From Isoetes taiwanensis (Eukaryota > Streptophyta > Lycopodiopsida > Isoetales > Isoetaceae), in contig JAJEKV010000293.1 in NCBI GenBank assembly GCA_021234155.1, positions 248,001 to 312,000 on the forward strand: a stretch of 64,000 nucleotides of DNA. Reading direction: 5' to 3'. The position numbers and the translations under genes were made by a program. Shown here one piece after another: positions 24,143 to 36,208 of this stretch. The notes beneath the pieces are model-generated. The model worked only from the letters and a program-made list of their open reading frames with translations. It was not told the origin of the DNA and searched no databases. Position 1 is the stretch's first letter, and each line of letters starts with the position of its first letter.

Positions 24143-25584
24143 TGTTTAGGATCTGGGTTCGGGATAGCCTGCAAGACAACCCTCTATGAGGACCCTTGGA
24201 TCAAGCAGACAAATCCTAAAAGAGTGGCACGCGAGATTTTGCAAAGAAATCAGAACAGAAAGAATGAAACAGAACAGAAAAACAAAGGGACTATATGTCA
24301 AGATAAGGCTCCTTGAATCTCAATATGAATACATGAACTCTCGTCAAGCGAGAAGAATGAAACAAGACAATACTAAGCCTCATCTAAAAACTTGAGATCT
24401 ATCTCTACTGATATATATAGTACAATGGCCTTGGGCCCAGAATAGATAGGTGGCAGATCTCAGTCACCAACTCCTGGATCATATGCATGATTTAAGGGAA
24501 TCTTTGCAGTGCCGTCATTAGTGCCTAGAATCCCGTTCCCCGGAGGTCGTCATTTGTCTTGTCTGGCTCTCTTCTTTGACAGGGGCGTGGACTTCTGCAT
24601 GGTTTTCGGCAGAAGTGTGGGTTTACTACCTGATGCTTGACCTGGTCCCTTGCCTCTGCCCTACGCGGTATTCAGAAATAGTCCTATGCCTGGTTGCACA
24701 GGACTAACAACCCACACATCCGTACCCGACTTACCCCCCTAAATCTATAGGTCGGCTCACTGCATCTATCGAGCCCAGGGCATCCCGCCGGACGTTACCT
24801 ATGACTCAGGGGATGTCAGACCCATACCCGGCCCACACGCAGTGGCTGACTATAAGCCTAGCACACAATAGGGGCTCCAATAACCATGCTCCACAAGGCC
24901 TCACCTCCAATGCACCATTGTACCTGTTATATGGTGCTCATTCTTGGCATAACATCCACAGCCAGATGGGCTCTTGTGCACATGCCACATTTATTGGGAC
25001 TTACGGGATTCTAGCTAGCAGCATCTCTACTCAATATATAGCCTTTAGGTCTCTAACCCTCATAATTCCACAACACAGAAGGTGCAATATAAGAACTACC
25101 ATATTCATAAATCCATTCATAACTTCAAATAGAGCATCAATAAGAGATTAATCATCCATCTAAACAACCCATAGTTAATGTCTATCTAGAATTTCAAGCT
25201 AACTAAGCCTACTAACCGGTATCTGAGCTGGATCTCTCATCTCTCAGGTTCTCCATGCTCTGCTGGTTGAATAGGCTCCTCCTCCTTCTCCAATTGCCCC
25301 CAAATCGAATTGGGGCAAATTGGTCCAATTTGATTAGGTCAAAATTAGCAAGTCCTCTTGGGCCAATCGATTTGGCCCAAGTGGCATTTAATTACTAATT
25401 AGTTAATATAATTAGTTACTAATTAACTAATCTTGGGTATTTAGCTTATTCAATTAAATGGCAAATCAACATAGCTAACTTAAATTCTTTTGGCTTATTC
25501 AATAATGGCTAATGTACCATTACGTAGCAGTGGTGACGTGTCATATGTATACGTATAGCATATAAATACATAGAAAGTCACATT
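24143..25584 (-). repeat. LTR-like region (element A 5' LTR and/or related old LTR)
   Basis: Reading minus, it starts TGTGACTTTC just after a purine tract (GGTGGGGAGAA, 25585-25595) and ends CCTAAACA before the element A primer site, so it could be one 1442-bp LTR. However, 24719-25584 resembles the LTRs at 41248 and 60179 ('cccacacgcagtggc', 'ataagcctag'), and a TGTGTGGG...CCTAAACA LTR of 576 bp (24143-24718) is also possible. In that case element A sits inside an older LTR. Confidence 0.55.
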
Positions 25585-25595
25585 CTCCCCACCTT
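25585..25595 (-). other. Polypurine tract before an LTR
   Basis: Minus-strand GGTGGGGAGAA lies directly before TGTGAC. This is the plus-strand primer that marks the 3' end of an element's interior. Its presence here means interior sequence of another copy once lay at 25.6 kb and above. Confidence 0.6.
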
Positions 25596-25751
25596 AAAAA
25601 GGATGTTGTTCTCAGCATCAAGACTACTCTTGCGCTTGGGCAACACATCCCATGCTGGAAGTAAGTCTCCCCTCCTTAAAGAGGTAACATGAGACTATAA
25701 GTCACGCAGAAGTTGTCATGTTCAAAGTGATCAATTTTGAAATGATTTGTA

Positions 25752-25757
<6 letters not shown>

Positions 25758-25782
<25 letters not shown>

Positions 25783-25784
25783 GG
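25758..25784. repeat. Poly(T) tract
   Basis: About 25 consecutive T immediately before the satellite array. On the minus strand this is a poly(A) run, the expected 3' tail of a retroposed SINE-like sequence. Confidence 0.9.
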
Positions 25785-28700
25785 GAGGAAAGTCCTTAAT
25801 AAACGAGGTCCTGTTATTTTGCTACATATTCTAAACGAGGTGCACCACTGGACTACCACGATTCGTCGGATCATCAATCCCTCGCCCCGGTCGTATGTTG
25901 GAGCCTCTGGACACCTCTCGTTCGATTATGCTCAATTATGATTAGGGGCGCCTATGATTTTAAGATGTCGAATCTGAGTTTGCCTAAGGTTTTGATGGTA
26001 TATCGTTGCCTCTATACCGGTTTCATTTAAGCTTTTAGAATATGAAATACGGGGATTCGAACCTCTACTAAAATAACTCAATGTCCTAATAAGACTACTT
26101 TAACCAATCTAACTAGTGAGCTAATGTGACTATTTTTTATCTTAAATCTATGTTTTTTTTTTATAATAACCCATTGAATTGTTTTAGGGATATGGTCTAT
26201 GGTTTCAAGAATTATATCTATATCAAATCCCCTGGAACCCCCTGTTATTTTGCTACATATTCTAAAGCGAGGTGCACCACGGACTACCCGATTCGTCGGA
26301 TCTGTCAATGCACCTGGACTACCATCGTCGGATCTGTCAATCCTACGACCCCGGGATCAGATATGTTGGAGCCTCTGGACACCTCTCGTTTCGATTATGC
26401 TCAATTATGATTGGGGACGCCTATATTTTTAAGATGTCGAATACGAGTTTGCCTAAGGTTTTGATGGTATATCGTGCCTCTATACGGTTTCATTTAAGCT
26501 TTTAGAATATGAAATCACGGGATTGAACCTCTACTAAAATAACTCAATGTCCTAATAAGACTACTTTAACCAATCTAACTAGTGAGCTAATGTGACTATT
26601 TTTTTATCTTAAATCTATTTTTTTATAATAACCCATTGAATTGTTTTTAGGGATATGGTCTATGCTCAATTATGATTGGGGGCGCCTATGATTTTAAGAT
26701 GTCGAATCTGAGTTTGCCTAAGGTTTTGATGGTATATCGTGCCTCTATAACGGTTTCATTTAAGCTTTTAGAATATGAAATCTGGGGGATTGAACCTCTA
26801 CTAAAATAACTCAATGTCCTAATAAGACTACTTTAACCAATCTAACTAGTGAGCTAATGTGACTATTTTTTTATCTTAAATCTATGTTTTTTTTTTTTAT
26901 AATAACCCATTGAATTGTTTTAGGGATATGGTCTATGGTTTCAAGAATTATATCTATATCAAATCCCCACGGAACCCCTTGTTATTTTGCTACATATTCT
27001 AAACGAGGTGCACCCCCTGGACTACCACAAATCATTCGGATCTTTGTCAATCCCACGGCCCGACCGTATGTTGGAGCCTCTGGACACCTCTCGTTTCGAT
27101 TATGCTCAATTATGATTGGGGGCGCCTATGATTTTAAGATGTCGAATCTGAGTTTGCCTAAGGTTTTGATGGTATATCGTGCCTCTATCGGTTTCATTTA
27201 AGCTTTTAGAATATGAAATCTGGGATTGAACCTCTACTAAAATAACTCAATGTCCTAATAAGACTACTTTAACCAATCTAACTAGTGAGCTAATGTGACT
27301 ATTTTTTATCTTAAATCTATGTTTTTTTTTTATAATAACCCATTGAATTGTTTTAGGGATATGGTCTATGCTCAATTATGATTGGGGGCGCCTATGATTT
27401 TAAGATGTCGAATCTGAGTTTGCCTAAGGTTTTGATGGTATATCGTGCCTCTATAACGGTTTCATTTAAGCTTTTTAGAATATGAAATACGGGGATTGAA
27501 CCTCTACTAAAATAACTCAATGTCCTAATAAGACTACTTTAACCAATCTAACTAGTGAGCTAATGTGACTATTTTTTATCTTAAATCTATGTTTTTTTTT
27601 TATAATAACCCATTGAATTGTTTTAGGGATATGGTCTATGGTTTCAAGAATTATATCTATATCAAATCCCCCTGGAACCCCCTGTTATTTTGCTACATAT
27701 TCTAAACGAGGTGCACCCTGGACTACCACAGTCGTCGGATCTGTCAATCCTACGGCCCAGACAGTATGTTGGAGCCTCTGGACACCTCTCGTTTCGATTA
27801 TGCTCAATTATGATTGGGGACGCCTATGATTTTAAGATGTCGAATACGAGTTTGCCTAAGGTTTTGATGGTATATCGTGCCTCTATACGGTTTTCATTTA
27901 GCTTTTAGAATATGAAATACGGGATTGAACCTCTACTAAAATAACTCAATGTCCTAATAAGACTACTTTAACCAATCTAACTAGTGAGCTAATGTGACTA
28001 TTTTTTATCTTAAATCTATGTTTTTTTTATAATAACCCATTGAATTGTTTTAGGGATATGGTCTATGCTCAATTATGATTGGGGACGCCTATGATTTTAA
28101 GATGTCGAATACGAGTTTGCCTAAGGTTTTGATGGTATATCGTGCCTCTATACGGTTTCATTTAAGCTTTTAGAATATGAAATACGGGGATTCGAACCTC
28201 TACTAAAATAACTCAATGTCCTAATAAGACTACTTTAACCAATCTAACTAGTGAGCTAATGTGACTATTTTTTATCTTAAATCTATGTTTTTTTTTTTAT
28301 AATAACCCATTGAATTGTTTTAGGGATATGGTCTATGGTTTCAAGAATTATATCTATATCAATCCCCCTGGAACCCCCTGTTATTTTGCTACATATTCTA
28401 AACGAGGTGCACCTGGACTACCACGATCGTCGGGTCTAATCGTATGTTACCTCTGGACACCTCTCGTTTGATTATGCTCAATTATGATTGGGGACTTATG
28501 ATTTTAAGATGTCGAACACGAAGTTTGCCTAAGGTTTTGATGGTATATCGTGCCTCTATCTGGTTTCATTTAAGCTTTTAGAATATGAAATACGGGGATT
28601 CGAACCTCTACTAAAATAACTCAATGTCCTAATAAGACTACTTTAACCAATCTAACTAGTGAGCTAATGTGACTATTTTTTATCTTAAATCTATGTTTTT

Positions 28701-31700
28701 TTTTTATAATAACCCATTGAATTGTTTTAGGGATATGGTCTATGCTCAATTATGATTGGGGACGCCTATGATTTTAAGATGTCGAATACGAGTTTGCCTA
28801 AGGTTTTGATGGTATATCGTGCCTCTATACGGTTTCATTTAAGCTTTTAGAATATGAAATACGGGGATTCGAACCTCTACTAAAATAACTCAATGTCCTA
28901 ATAAGACTACTTTAACCAATCTAACTAGTGAGCTAATGTGACTATTTTTTATCTTAAATCTATGTTTTTTTTTATAATAACCCATTGAATTGTTTTAGGG
29001 ATATGGTCTATGGTTTCAAGAATTATATCTATATCAAATCCCCACGGAACCCCTCGTTATTTTGCTACATATTCTAAACGAGGTGCACCACTGGACTACC
29101 ACACAAATCGTCGGATCATCAATCCTACTGCCCGCATCGTATGTTGGAGCCCTCTGGACACCTCTCGTTTTCGATTATGCTCAATTATGATTGGGGGCGC
29201 CTATGATTTTAAGATGTCGAATCAACGAGTTTGCCTAAGGTTTTGATGGTATATCGCGGCCTCTATACGGTTTCATTTAAGCTTTTTAGAATATGAAATA
29301 CGAGGATTCAACCTCTACTAAAATAACTCAATGTTCTAATAAGACTACTTTAACCAATCTAACTAGTGAGCTAATGTGACTATTTTTTATCTTAAATCTA
29401 TGTTTTTTTTTTTTATAATAACCCATTGAATTGTTTTAGGGATATGGTCTATGCTCAATTATGATTGGGGGCCTATATGATTTTTTAAGATGTCGAATAC
29501 GAGTTTGCCTAAGGTTTTGATGGTATATCGTGCCTCTATAATGGGTTTCATTTAAGCTTTTAGAATATGAAATACGAGGGATTCGAACCTCTACTAAAAT
29601 AACTCAATGTCCTAATAAGACTACTTTAACCAATCTAACTAGTGAGCTAATGTGACTATTTTTTATCTTAAATCTATGTTTTTTTTATAATAACCCATTG
29701 AATTGTTTTAGGGATATGGTCTATGGTTTCAAGAATTATATCTATATCAAATCCCCCTGGAACCCCCTGTTATTTTGCTACATATTCTAAACGAGGTGCA
29801 CCCTGGACTACCACAGTCGTCGGATCTGTCAATCCTACGGCCCAGACTGGATGTTGGAGCCTCTGACACACCTCTCGTTCGATTATGCTCAATTATGATT
29901 AGGGGGACGCCTATGATTTTAAGATGTCGAATACGAGTTTGCCTAAGGTTTTGATGGTATATCGTGCCTCTATACGGTTTCATTTAAGCTTTTAGAATAT
30001 GAAATACGGGGATTCGAACCTCTACTAAAATAACTCAATGTCCTAATAAGACTACTTTAACCAATCTAACTAGTGAGCTAATGTGACTATTTTTTATCTT
30101 AAATCTATTTTTTTATAATAACCCATTGAATTGTTTTAGGGATATGGTCTATGCTCAATTATGATTGGGGGCGCCTATGATTTTAAGATGTCCAGAATCT
30201 GTTAGTTTGCCTAAGGTTTTGATGGTATATCGTGCCTCTATACGGTTTCATTTAAGCTTTTAGAATATGAAATACTTGGATTTGAACCTCTACTAAAATA
30301 ACTCAATGTCCTAATAAGACTACTTTAACCAATCTAACTAGTGAGCTAATGTGACTATTTTTATCTTAAATCTATGTTTTTTTTATAATAACCCATTGAA
30401 TTGTTTAGGGATATGGTCTATGGTTTCAAGAATTATATCTATATCAAATCCCCCGGAACCCCCATTTATTTTTGCTACATATTCTAAACGAGGTGCACCT
30501 GGACTACCACGCCGTCGGATCATCAATCCTAATGCCCGCATCAGATGTTGGAGCCTCTGGACACCTCTCGTTTCGATTATGCTCAATTATGATTGGGGCC
30601 TTCTATGATTTTAAGATGTCGAATGAAGTTTGCCTAAGGTTTTGATGGTATATCGTGCCTCTATAATGGTTTCATTTAAGCTTTTAGAATATGAAATATG
30701 GGATTCAACCTCTACTAAAATAACTCAATGTCCTAATAAGACTACTTTAACCAATCTAACTAGTGAGCTAATGTGACTATTTTTTTATCTTAAATCTATG
30801 TTTTTTATAATAACCCATTGAATTGTTTTAGGGATATGGTCTATGCTCAATTATGATTGGGGACGCCTATGATTTTTAAGATGTCGAATACGAGTTTGCC
30901 TAAGGTTTTGATGGTATATCGTGCCTCTATACGGTTTCATTTAAGCTTTTAGAATATGAAACGGGGATTGAACCTCTACTAAAATAACTCAATGTCCTAA
31001 TAAGACTACTTTAACCAATCTAACTAGTGAGCTAATGTGACTATTTTTTTATCTTAAATCTATGTTTTTTTTTTATAATAACCCATTGAATTGTTTTAGG
31101 GATATGGTCTATGGTTTCAAGAATTATATCTATATCAAATCCCACGGAACCCCTGTTATTTTGCTACATATTCTAAACGAGGTGCACCCTGGACTACCAC
31201 GGTCGTCGGATGCTAATCCAATCCTCTGCCCAGTATGTTGGAGCCTCTGGACACCTCGTTTTTCGATTATGCTCAATTATGATTGGGGACGCCTATGATT
31301 TTAAGATGTCGAATACGAGTTTGCCTAAGGTTTTGATGGTATATCGTGCCTCTATCACGGTTTCATTTAAGCTTTTAGAATATGAAATCTGGGATTCGAA
31401 CCTCTACTAAAATAACTCAATGTCCTAATAAGACTACTTTAACCAATCTAACTAGTGAGCTAATGTGACTATTTTTATCTTAAATCTATGTTTTTTTATA
31501 ATAACCCATTGAATTGTTTTAGGGATATGGTCTATGCTCAATTATGATTGGGGACTTCTATGATTTTAAGTGATGTGAATCTGAGTTTGCCTAAGGTTTT
31601 GATGGTATATCGTGCCTCTATCTGGTTTCATTTAAGCTTTTAGAATATGAAATCTGGGGATTCGAACCTCTACTAAAATAACTCAATGTCCTAATAAGAC

Positions 31701-32726
31701 TACTTTAACCAATCTAACTAGTGAGCTAATGTGACTATTTTTTATCTTAAATCTATATTTTTTTATAATAACCCATTGAATTGTTTTAGGGATATGGTCT
31801 ATGGTTTCAAGAATTATATCTATATCAAATCCCCCGAACCCCCACGTTATTTTGCTACATATTCTAAACGAGGTGCACCTGGACTACCACGATCGTCGGA
31901 TCTGTCAATCCTACCGCCCGATGTATGTTGGAGCCTCACGGACACCTCTCGTTTTCGATTATGCTCAATTATGATTGGGGGCGCCTATGATTTTAAGATG
32001 TCAATCACGAGTTTGCCTAAGGTTTTGATGGTATATCGTGCCTCTATCACGGTTTCATTTAAGCTTTTAGAATATGAAATAACGGGGATTGAACCTCTAC
32101 TAAAAATAACTCAATGTCCTAATAAGACTACTTTAACCAATCTAACTAGTGAGCTAATGTGACTATTTTTTATCTTAAATCTATGTTTTTTTTTTATAAT
32201 AACCCATTGAATTGTTTTAGGGATATGGTCTATGGTTTCAAGAATTATATCTATATCAAATCCCCTCGAACCCCTGTTATTTTGCTACATATTCTAAGCG
32301 AGGTGCACCCCGGACTACCACGGTCGTCGGATCTGTCAATCCTACGCCCGGGCGTATGTTGGAGCCTCACGGACACCTCTCGTTTCGGGATTATGCTCAA
32401 TTATGATTGGGGGCGCCTATGATTTTAAGATGTCGAATACGAGTTTGCCTAAAGGTTTTGATGGTATATCGTGCCTCTATACGGTTTCATTTAAGCTTTT
32501 AGAATATGAAATACGGGGATTCGAACCTCTACTAAAATAACTCAATGTCCTAATAAGACTACTTTAACCAATCTAACTAGTGAGCTAATGTGACTATTTT
32601 TTATCTTAAATCTATGTTTTTTTTTTATAATAACCCATTGAATTGTTTTAGGGATATGGTCTATGGTTTCAAGAATTATATCTATATCAAATCCCCCTGG
32701 AACCCCCTGTTATTTTGCTACATATT
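25785..32726 (-). repeat. Satellite array: alternating ~430/~268-bp SINE-like units
   Basis: Nineteen copies of a conserved segment ('ctaactagtgagctaatgtg') occur at spacings that alternate ~425-437 and ~266-280 bp over almost the whole array, so the real period is a dimer of about 697 bp. Short units lack the ~160-bp piece from 'ggtttcaagaattatatcta' to the 'ggagcctctggacacctctc' segment. The last two spacings are both ~431. Reading minus, each unit has an RNA polymerase III-like A box and B box (see 32517-32587). Open frames inside (MVSRIISISNP-type) are repeat artefacts. Confidence 0.92.
32517..32587 (-). promoter_or_regulatory. tRNA-like A/B box module (representative copy)
   Basis: On the minus strand TAGCTCACTAG (32587-32577) matches the A box and GGTTCGAATCC (32527-32517) is a perfect B box, 71 nt end to end, like a tRNA with a long variable arm. 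All units of the array carry it, with the B box degraded in several. It is a tRNA-derived SINE head rather than a functional tRNA gene: there is no acceptor stem pairing. Confidence 0.65.
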
Positions 32727-33949
32727 AAGCATAGAGATTTGAAGTGATACCTCCATCCCTTAACAAAAACTCCAATTCAATTTTCGTCATCTCATCAATT
32801 TTCCACATTATTTGAAGCACAGGCCATGTCTTACCTACATTGACGCACAAAGGCAAACAAAGATTTTAGATTGAAAAACGTAATGCCAACTTATTTCGGA
32901 ATTAGTAATGAGTGCAACAATAATGAAGTTGATGATTTGGTTATAATTCTCAAAGAATTGAAATGGGGCATTCATGCCTAGCAAAGCATATGGTATAGTA
33001 TGCAATGATATGCAACAATGATACTTGTAATACCTATGTAAAAACAACCATTGAAGGACATCAAATCATTTTGAAAAAGTTTTGCCACACAAGCTCAAAG
33101 CATGACAGTTCACATTTTGCCATATTATCTAAAAACATGACAATTCACCCTCATCGCTGGAGAAGAGAAGATAGAATGCCCAGCTTAATTATGTCTCAAT
33201 CAAACAAAGAGAAGCAAACCCTAGAGAATCGACTAAAGAAGGATAAGTAATAAGTCATATGCTGGCATTGTTGGCATAATGTTCATTATAGAAATGGTTG
33301 CATTAGCTTTCAAATAGATTTATTAGTATTTCAAGTGTTTCTTCATATCCAAAGCAAGAAAATAACCGTACTATCTTCCATGTTCACTGATCATTATTTA
33401 GCCTTTGCATCTATTGATCAGTCCTCTGTAATTCCAAGCATCTGCCTTTCTTTTTTTTCTTATATACATTGACCTATGGCATAGTACCTGTCCTTTTCTA
33501 AGTCCATCTGAAGGGCATTTGAGCCGACCTTTGCCGATGATGCAAAATCTAAAGTGGTAATTGCTAATGCATATGCCTCCAAGAAAGAGGCCTCAAGAGA
33601 TCGTTAAATGCGAATTGATTCTTCTGCCTTTCTTAAGACCTACTTATGGTGACCACTGTCATATAAAATCTATCCCTCATACACCAAGCTCTCATGCTCA
33701 CTATTGGCATGCTCCCTTGCATCCAACATGACTATCAAATTGCTAGAGAAAAAAGGCATCAATAGATCTTCCTTTTCTTATCTCGATGGATCGCCCTAGC
33801 AAAAGAGTTTATAAAAGAACTCCAAAAGGTGTTAAGAAATACCTAAATCAGATAATCAGAATTCTGGCTCCATAATAGATTAATTTTCACCTAAATGAAC
33901 CCATCGACCAGCTTTGCAAAACTTTTCTCAATCCTCTCCATGATGCGTA
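32727..33949. other. No gene recognised
   Basis: AT-rich sequence between the satellite and the Myb/SANT remnant. The minus strand from 33950 down could hold further 3' parts of that gene but is full of stops. Confidence 0.45.
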
Positions 33950-34810
33950 TTTTCCCTGTCTCATTTTAACGATGTTCCTCCAGCGATTTATTCATTTCTT
34001 TACCTGCAACAAAAAATTGTTCAAAGAGTCCAACGACAATGTTCTTTGTCTTTTTGGCCTTCATGACTAATGAATCTACTCATTTTTCACTTCACCTATC
34101 TCACTTTTTGAGTCAACATCCTTTTCCCTACGTAACTCCCACTGATATTTTCATAAAACCTGCTTCTAGGCTACTAATTCTTGTTGGTATTGTTTGAAAA
34201 CATTACTCCATTTTTTCTGCATGCTCCTGAATCCCTATTGAAGTCTGGACACAATCCAACAATTTTCACCCAAACTTTGTCACACAACTTTTCATATTGT
34301 TTAGGTGGATGCTCAAACTCACTATTTAGCTCACCATGTGCATGTATCAAAGCAACTACATGTTTGTCTGGCCTATTTTTCCTGCTGGACTCTTCTTTCT
34401 TCTTTAGAAGTATCATCTACATTCACTACCTCTTTGGAACTAGACTTCTTAGCAAGTTTCTTGTTTGTGGCCTTTGTCTCTTGCTGCCCTTTACCCCTTT
34501 ACCTTTTTCTTTCAGCTTCAGTGGAACACAGAGCAACAAGTGCAGGAGAGGCGATAAATGGCACAATATAGTTGAGACCGATTTTGAGGCATGGATATTT
34601 GAAGGTGGGGTAGCATAGAAGGCAGATGACTGAACAGGTTGAAAGTGATTTAGATTTGTTGACACACCTCGAGATGAGAACATGTATTATGGATGGCAAA
34701 TTACTTATTTGATAGGATGAAAGGAGAGGATGTAGAAGGTACCATCTGGATTTCATTCTAAAGTCATTTTGCTGAGTGCATGGGACATATTCATTTCGAG
34801 TAGGATCCAT
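33950..34810 (-). pseudogene. Myb/SANT-like DNA-binding protein, decayed
   Basis: Proceeding down the minus strand: MDPTRNEYVPCTQQNDFRMK, then (frame change) a Pro/Ser/Gln-rich part with QSSAFYATPPSNIHAS, a basic KLKEKGKGVKGSKRQRP stretch like a nuclear signal, then (frame change) the DNA-binding helices KLCDKVWVKIVGLCPDF, NRDSGACRK and KKWSNVFKQYQQELV. The last part, with its W-x-K-I and K-K-W-S-N-V-F-K spacing, resembles trihelix/Myb-SANT-like domains. At least two frameshifts and several later stops (LVA*, VL*) break it. The start could be the ATG at 34810. The family call rests on pattern, not a search. Confidence 0.5.
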
Positions 34811-35829
34811 CTAAAATAAAAAACAAGAAATGAGAATGCAAGCATGCTATCATAAAATAAATCTTGAGTACGATCCACATGCAATACAAATAAGAAATGG
34901 AAATGAAAAATTGGTATGATAGAATAAATTAGAACATAGATCAGCAAAAAAAAGGGATTTGCAGGCTTCAATGCATGAATTAGATGACATGCATTGGGTT
35001 GGAAGAACAAGAAGTTTCATCAAAAGAAAGAATAAGAACATTGTCAAGAGCTCTCAATTTCAAAAGCTTCATGAATTGGACAAAGATCTTCTGTATTTGC
35101 CAGACAGAAAAACGATTCGTATAAAAAGAACACTAGTAGAAGCTCTGAATTGTAGCAACGCATCTATACTGGCTTCTCGTCGATTTCCACTTTCCGCCAC
35201 GAGCTCGAAGATGATTTTTATACCAAACTAGAGTTCGGTGCTAAGCTGTGCGATGCCCAAGATCCTGGGCGGACTCTATCCCTTGACCAAGAATACGAAC
35301 CCTGTCCATGTTTAGGGCACCTCTGTATGATAAGGGGGATCGCAAATGCAATCTCCTTATTGGTAGAAATTGTTTTAAAAGGATGGGCGGGCACAAGTGT
35401 GATTTCACCCTTATCTTAGTGGATATAAAATTCAATTTAATTTGCAATTAGAGTTGTGCAGTTGTCTTTGGATGTCTTGGTTTTATTTTGGAATTCCAAA
35501 AAGGGCTTGGCCGTCCATTTTCCATTGCAGTAAATGTCGGACGTGGGCATGTTATAGCCAGCCTTAAATGGCAAAAAATCTACTAAGTCCACAAAAATGC
35601 CGTGTAATTTTTTTTGGGCGGGGCTATAACATGTTAAAGACACGGATATACCGCGGATATGCCCGTGGCTATAACATGTCGCCGTCCAATATATACACGG
35701 CACTCCGTCCATTTTTTGCAAGCTCTCTGTTCTGGGTTTTTCCTAGCCCTAGTAACGGCAGGATGGTGCTAGGATGGGGCTATTATTGTATTGTTAAATG
35801 TGAAAGGCTATCATTTTTAGTATTTGTAC
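34811..35829. other. No gene recognised; small inverted repeats near 35545-35680
   Basis: Contains 'gggcatgttatagcc' (35547-35561) with its inverse 'ggctataacatgt' (about 35623-35635 and 35665-35677), a possible small foldback. A stretch at 35150-35330 has coding-like composition but no recognised domain. Confidence 0.4.
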
Positions 35830-35834
35830 CAAAG
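35830..35834. repeat. Target-site duplication CAAAG (left)
   Basis: Identical to 38644-38648 on the other side of the LTR element, the 5-bp duplication expected of LTR retrotransposon insertion. Confidence 0.9.
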
Positions 35835-35981
35835 TCTTAAAATATAGAATAGTGGAATAGATTGGATTAGATTGGGAACAGCCCCCAACGTAGCATGTAC
35901 AAATGTATATCAGCGTGGCCACATGGCTCTTGCCATGTCAGCTATCTTGATCTATATGATCATATTTACATATTTTTAACA
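35835..35981 (-). repeat. 3' LTR of the captured-ORF element
   Basis: Shares 'aatagtggaatagattggat', 'cccccaacgtagcatgtaca' and 'ggctcttgccatgtcagcta' with the 5' LTR. It is shortened internally and has a small extra AT insert near its U3 end. Confidence 0.88.
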
Positions 35982-35990
35982 CTCCCCCTT
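35982..35990 (-). other. Polypurine tract
   Basis: Minus-strand AAGGGGGAG directly before TGTT of the 3' LTR, the plus-strand DNA primer of reverse transcription. A second similar purine run (AAGGGGGAGAAA) lies at 36135-36146. Confidence 0.8.
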
Positions 35991-36208
35991 GATCAATAGA
36001 TCAAGAAGGATTAGAAAATTCTAAGTATGAACTCTCTCTCCCCCTTAATAGAAAGACTATGAAAAATTTCCTCTAGACAAAAACTCTAGACTTATTATGA
36101 GGATGCCTTGATCATCACATATAGTAGGCATATTTCTCCCCCTTGATCGAGCATCCATCATGCTTAACCAGTACATGGGACCTCAATTATGAGACATCTA
36201 AATGACTT

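Noticed and set aside
26042-26115. A functional tRNA gene in the satellite unit
   Set aside because: A and B boxes are present but no acceptor stem or anticodon arm pairs, and box spacing is longer than in a standard tRNA.
25785-32726. CRISPR-like array or set of protein-coding repeats (recurrent MVSRIISISNP-type ORFs)
   Set aside because: Units are hundreds of bp long, without short spacers, in plant DNA. The ORFs change frame between copies because of small indels, so they are artefacts of the satellite.
34959-35231. 90-residue plus-strand ORF (MQASMHELDDMHWVGRTR)
   Set aside because: No domain recognised, and composition matches the flanks.
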